A stretch of 64,000 nucleotides of DNA from Leucocoprinus leucothites (taxonomy: Eukaryota > Basidiomycota > Agaricomycetes > Agaricales > Agaricaceae), in NCBI GenBank assembly GCA_013368445.1, contig JAACJO010000011.1, positions 1,648,369 to 1,712,368 of the forward strand, read 5' to 3'. The notes under the pieces are model-generated. The model had not been told where the DNA came from. It was given only the letters and a program-made list of their open reading frames with translations, and did no database searches. A program made the translations under genes and the position numbers. Of the stretch, positions 59,801 through 64,000 are shown piece by piece. Every line of letters begins with the position of its first letter. Positions within the stretch are counted from its first letter, which is position 1.

Positions 59801-62065
59801 GTACTCGAATTATATGGTGTGAAAAGTCTAGCTATCAACGGTCACGTCTCTATGCGCGAGCGAGACAAACGTGTCAAGCGATTCTACGACAACAAATGTC
59901 CTGCCAGAGTCCTCCTTTTCTCGAGTGTCGGCTCGGCTGGTTTAAATCTCTCCATCGCCGACGTAGTCATATTCTTTGTAAGTTCTGTCCTTTCTATGCT
60001 GCGCTAGTTCTTAAATTGACTCGCAAACAGGATCAGCCTTGGTCCTCTCAGGACGAAATTCAGATTCGAGGTCGCGCACACCGCCAACCCCAGAAGAAAA
60101 ACGTCAAAGTGATCTACTTGCGTGCGAACGGGTCCGCTGATTTACTTGTTTCTGGAATGGCTGGAGGAAAGGCGAACATGTTCGATGCGTTCGTAAACAA
60201 GGAACTTGGACAAGGTTAATGGTCTCTCGTTAATCGCTTACGATATTGTTCTCACTTAATACTTCTCAAGAACTCGAGCAACTGATTCAAGGATCTATTC
60301 CAGACCTTGATGAAACACAGAGCGCTTTAGCGCAGGAGGTTTCTGAGCAAGAGGCAGGATCTACAAAGGCACGACCAAAGTCGAAGGGCAAGAAAAAATC
60401 AAAGAGCAAGGCGGCTGTCAAGCCTCAGGACCGCGTCGCTGCTGACAATTCTGATATTAACAAAGATCATGAACCAGTTGCGGAGGCGACAACGACGGCT
60501 CAGGTGAGGGACAAGCCGAAGGCAAAACTGCCCCGGAACGGCAAGAAGAAGTCTGGTAAAGGCCAACCCAAAGGAGACACCGATAACATCGGTAGCGTTG
60601 ATAATGTAGAACCAAAGGCCAGGAAGAAACATCAACGTCGCCGAGTCATTGTCGAGGACAAAGAAGAGCCTGAGAAAACCCCAGCAGCCATTGAAGAGCC
60701 AGTCTCTGTCATTGGCGATGCCTCGACTTCCACCATAGATACGCACCTCATCCCATCTTCCCGCTCGGTATCTGTCGCGTCGATTCATTCCTCAGTGGCG
60801 CCATCTTCCTCTCATGCTAGTACGGTATCACTTCTTTCATCGGTATAGTGCAATACTGATCAACCCCATTAGGTGTTCATTCAAGCTCTCACGACGAGCG
60901 AGATCCCGCTCCGATGGTTGACTATTCTAGCTCCTGTAAGTAAAACACTACAGTATCGCCCAGATCAGTGTGCCAACAAACACTCAGCTTCTGATAACGA
61001 TGCGGGGAAAACAAGTTTGATTGCAAACCACGATCTGCGTGAGTAGCTTACACCTGTTTTCTTGCCAGTAAATCTTACAGCACAACAAAACTACTATCAT
61101 AATTAGTTCCTCAGGTCGGCAACCACTCTTCCAGCCATGACGTGCGGCAAACCATGCGTGACGGTATGGCTTCGGTTCTGAACTACTTCGAATGGAGGTT
61201 GAATGGAGCCTCCCTCTAGATCGCCTATTGCCGTCAGCCCCACAGCCACCCAATATGTCTAAGCTGCCTCGTATGTCATCTAGATCTCCTGTCACTTACT
61301 TGGTTACTCACGATGCTCCATGTAGCCCAACTCAGTAACATAATTAATGCTCTTTCAAGTTCGAGCGACGAGGCTCCCCCTCTCAAGAAGGTCAGGCCTG
61401 ACGCCTACATCCTGGGCCGTTCTCCTTCGCCGATGGGTAGCTACTGCTTTGTAATCGGACGCCGTGTTTATTGATGGCTAATCATGTTATAGTTGTTGAG
61501 GAAACGCCCAGCCCTGTCCCAGCTATTGAAGTGACAACTGTTCCTGTTGTGGAAGTAGACATACAGGATTTCGACATAAGGTCTCCCTCTCCCTCGCCAA
61601 TGAGTGAGTTCTAACTACCTATATTCTCCTTGAAATTGACCACTTCGTGTTTGCAGTAGACGTTGCTTCGATTCCATCGCCTGTGAGACACGAGACATCA
61701 GGAATAGCAACCCGGGACCGCCATAGATGGTCTAGCCAGGGCGTTCTTAATGCCGCTACTACTGGTGAGTATTCCCGTATGAACCACTATCTCTAAATGC
61801 TTAATCGCGACACAGCTCCTCGCCCCTTCTTAGCTTCTCGCCCTTCCACGACTGGTACGTCGTTGACTATCAGCATATGCGCTCTTCCTGACACCATGTC
61901 ATAGCACCTCCCTCCGTCACCCAAGGATCCAGCCAGCACCGCGGATTCCGCCCCCCCACTATCGGTACACCCTCCAGGAATGCCGGGTCATTAGATGACG
62001 TTACTATTCCGGATGCCTCAGCATTGGTTGGTCACCGGAACAGGAAGAGAAAATCCAAAAAGTAG
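56866..62065 (+). CDS. SNF2-family DNA-dependent ATPase/helicase, most telomere-proximal clear gene
   Basis: Start ATG at 56866 (MPSHTAASALIKFYY), many small introns, stop TAG at 62063-62065. After a roughly 330-residue N-terminal region of no known type, the ATPase core begins with LELHWHQLAGVHSIV, Walker A GVLISDGVGLGKTGQS (about 58220-58265), HLIICPGTLINQW, Walker B TIVVDEAHSMRN (DEAH), LIMTATPLHT, and FLRRTSDSV. The C-terminal lobe has IIIYSEFSSMAPLF, LAINGHVSMRERDKRV, LLFSSVGSAGLNLSIADVVIFFDQPWS and the arginine-finger motif QIRGRAHRQPQKK. The last third, from 60270, is disordered: Lys/Ser-rich (KSKGKKKSKSK) and spread over a dozen short exons, ending in a basic NRKRKSKK that may be a nuclear signal. 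All helicase motifs look intact. Chromatin remodelling or recombination at chromosome ends is inference from position. Confidence 0.85.
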
Positions 62066-63864
62066 TAAACCGCTGTCACCGCCGGTTATCCCTTGTATTT
62101 CTTGATAGACTTCTCTCTGACACCACTCTCGCCTAAATATTACTGCTTTCTTGTTATCTTTCCGCACTCTGCTTGATGAACTGCTATATGTCTCCCCTCA
62201 CAATAGAATTTATTTTGTCAACACTCTCATCTACACCTGAGTCCGCCGTTAGTTATCATTAGTAGCACCGAGCTTTCAGTGGTGATTCCCTAATTACCTC
62301 ATCCTCACTTTTGCTTCCAGTTGATACATTATTCTTCGTCATCGATGAAAGGTCGGCCACGGTTACTGCAACACCCTGAGCTACATCGTCAAGCAGTCTG
62401 TAATCCTCGATGAAGGTCTTACTCAGTGCGTTTCAGTCCATGATTCAAATTCCGTACCGAATAAACGTGGCCGAAGTGTGTGTAGCGGTGTCGAACAGTG
62501 GAATTTTGCATACCCAGAGATCAGCACCGTAACAATAATTCGTAATAGAGACAAGAAAAAGATGATTATTGTTTTTGCTCCCGGTATAGTTACAGGTCGC
62601 AATTTGGATATCAACTTGAATGGCCTTGGATCGATACAGACAAGATTGTAATAAGTAATAAAATGTTGATTATTTACTCCTACTACTCGCTCAACGCACG
62701 ACGCGGTCAAAATCTGAGTGAGAATATATTGGCAAATGGGTACATGCAAACACGAGCTAGATTAACCTTGTACGTGCAAAACCGCGCCCCTACTTGTCTT
62801 GTGAGGTTTGAGAACACAAGTTGTACAGATATAGACAACTCACAATAGGGATCCGAAGCGTTATGCCAGAGTGTACTTCAGGAGGCGGGCTCAACCACAT
62901 CAAGGTCAAGATCAATGACGTGGGGTTCCAATATGGGACATTCTTCGCTGAGTTGTTGCCGGTAAGCATGACGCAAGCTCTCCTGTAGGACATTTGAATG
63001 ATAGCGTTCAAAAGAGTGTCATGCAAACAACTTACTACGGCCCGCTCCATAGCATGAATAACAAGCTGATAAGAGCGGCGAAGATCATAGTGAGGTGACT
63101 TGTTAAAGACGATTTGCTGAGTAGCGTCCCTAACCAGGAACTGGCGGGCGCGTTCAGCCATCTCTGTTTCATGTTCGGTCATCGTACGCCTATAGCTTGA
63201 CGCCGGCTGAGTCCGACATCGTTGAAGCGCGGAGGAGAAATCAGAGGCAGAGTTGACTGCGTTCAAGGGATCACGAGCCATGAGTGGTAATCAAGTACGC
63301 GGGTGCTTAGGTTTATAAAGTCGGAGTGCTGTTCAACGAGGCGGTTGAACCGATTGATGAACCTGTAGTTGGCTGCGATCGATGACATTCTATTCGTTGT
63401 AAAGTACAGTGAGGGTCCCATAATTGCATAGTGTTCATAGATCTGATCACAATCGTCTAAGGGAGTCTTATAGGTACTACTGGGATGGTGGTGCAGACCC
63501 TGACCATGAGGCACACGTAACAGGAAGGCAGGGCCACAACGACATGTCCGGGACCCTAATGTAAAATACAGCTTCAACGTCGAAACCCGTCGGAGACGAA
63601 TACAAACGTGTTCTTACCACCCATCCAAGAACTCCGACTCCTCTGAGTTTTTCGGGAGGGAGGAATGCGCAACTAGCCGTGAATTCCAGTCTGAATTTGG
63701 GTAATCTCGCGCAATAGTCATAACACCTTTAACACCTTTACATAAGAGCCGTTTCTCAAATTGTGTCCGATGGGAACTGTGAGCGAGCAGTGGTCTCGGA
63801 CAAAGCAAATACTAGCTTGGCTGGTATTGATACTAAATCGTAACTCAATACATGGTGAACAGGG
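62066..63864. other. Subtelomeric spacer
   Basis: About 1.8 kb between the SNF2 stop and the telomere repeats. Only the weak minus-strand frame at 62790-63281 and an overlapping one at 63263-63577 are noteworthy. No degenerate telomere repeats are interspersed. Confidence 0.5.
62790..63281 (-). CDS. Weak hypothetical ORF near the telomere
   Basis: Begins with a true ATG preceded by an in-frame stop (MARDPLNAVNSASDF) and has a balanced composition (TEHETEMAERARQFL, YQLVIHAMERAVVSC) for about 110 residues before becoming less protein-like, where an intron may begin. No family recognised. Could be chance. Confidence 0.25.
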   Translation of the reverse strand: MARDPLNAVNSASDFSSALQRCRTQPASSYRRTMTEHETEMAERARQFLVRDATQQIVFNKSPHYDLRRSYQLVIHAMERAVVSCLHDTLLNAIIQMSYRRACVMLTGNNSAKNVPYWNPTSLILTLMWLSPPPEVHSGITLRIPIVSCLYLYNLCSQTSQDK

Positions 63865-63990
63865 TTAGGGTTAGGGTTAGGGTTAGGGTTAGGGTTAGGG
63901 TTAGGGTTAGGGTTAGGGTTAGGGTTAGGGTTAGGGTTAGGGTTAGGGTTAGGGTTAGGGTTAGGGTTAGGGTTAGGGTTAGGGTTAGGG
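63865..63990 (+). repeat. Telomere repeat array (TTAGGG)21
   Basis: Twenty-one perfect tandem TTAGGG units in the orientation expected for the 3' end of a right chromosome arm. They are followed by ten bases, TTATCTCTCT, that are not telomeric. Confidence 0.97.
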
Positions 63991-64000
63991 TTATCTCTCT

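Noticed and set aside
1..64000. CRISPR arrays, operons, riboswitches and ribosome binding sites
   Set aside because: The window is eukaryotic nuclear DNA; no array of spaced identical repeats exists, and the tandem repeats found have no unique spacers.

Overview
The window is eukaryotic nuclear DNA from a filamentous basidiomycete, most probably an Agaricomycete (mushroom-forming fungus). The evidence is short spliceosomal introns (mostly 45-70 nt, GT-AG with CTRAY-type branch sites), families typical of the group (DUF6533 membrane protein, BTB/POZ protein, Tsp2-like tetraspanin, TET/JBP-like dioxygenase), and a right-hand chromosome end of 21 perfect TTAGGG units at 63865-63990. I cannot name the species.

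Layout. 1-12 kb is an ordinary gene-dense arm: a partial acidic gene with 81-residue tandem repeats, an EI24/Rrt8-like membrane protein divergent from a PRXL2-type peroxiredoxin-like protein, an uncharacterised gene, a secreted proteinase K-type subtilase and a tetraspanin. 13.5-20.4 kb holds three same-strand paralogous Ser/Pro-rich proteins with a shared exon plan, one of them carrying a probable frameshift. 21.7-25.6 kb holds a BTB protein, the ubiquilin orthologue DSK2 and a tRNA-Lys(CUU)-like gene.

From 26 kb the window becomes accessory and repeat-rich. A single open gene of about 1,780 residues (26417-32144) joins zinc fingers of OrsD-like type, a tyrosine-recombinase domain and a C-terminal USP/USPL1-like cysteine peptidase. 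It is followed by a DUF6533 protein, about 6 kb of gene-poor DNA (foldback element, poly(A) retroposon with 14-bp target-site duplication), a decayed Ty1/copia copy, a TET/JBP-like dioxygenase gene with a single nonsense codon, Ty3/gypsy integrase debris and a minisatellite.

48.6-62 kb is the subtelomeric gene block: a large multi-exon protein of unknown function, a MITE-like element with 96-bp inverted ends, two tandem paralogous small proteins, and a SNF2-family helicase as the last clear gene, 1.8 kb from the telomere repeats. The most interesting candidates for something undescribed are the zinc-finger/recombinase/peptidase fusion and the three-gene Ser/Pro-rich family. All gene models were spliced by eye from splice signals, frame continuity and family resemblance; no database search was run.
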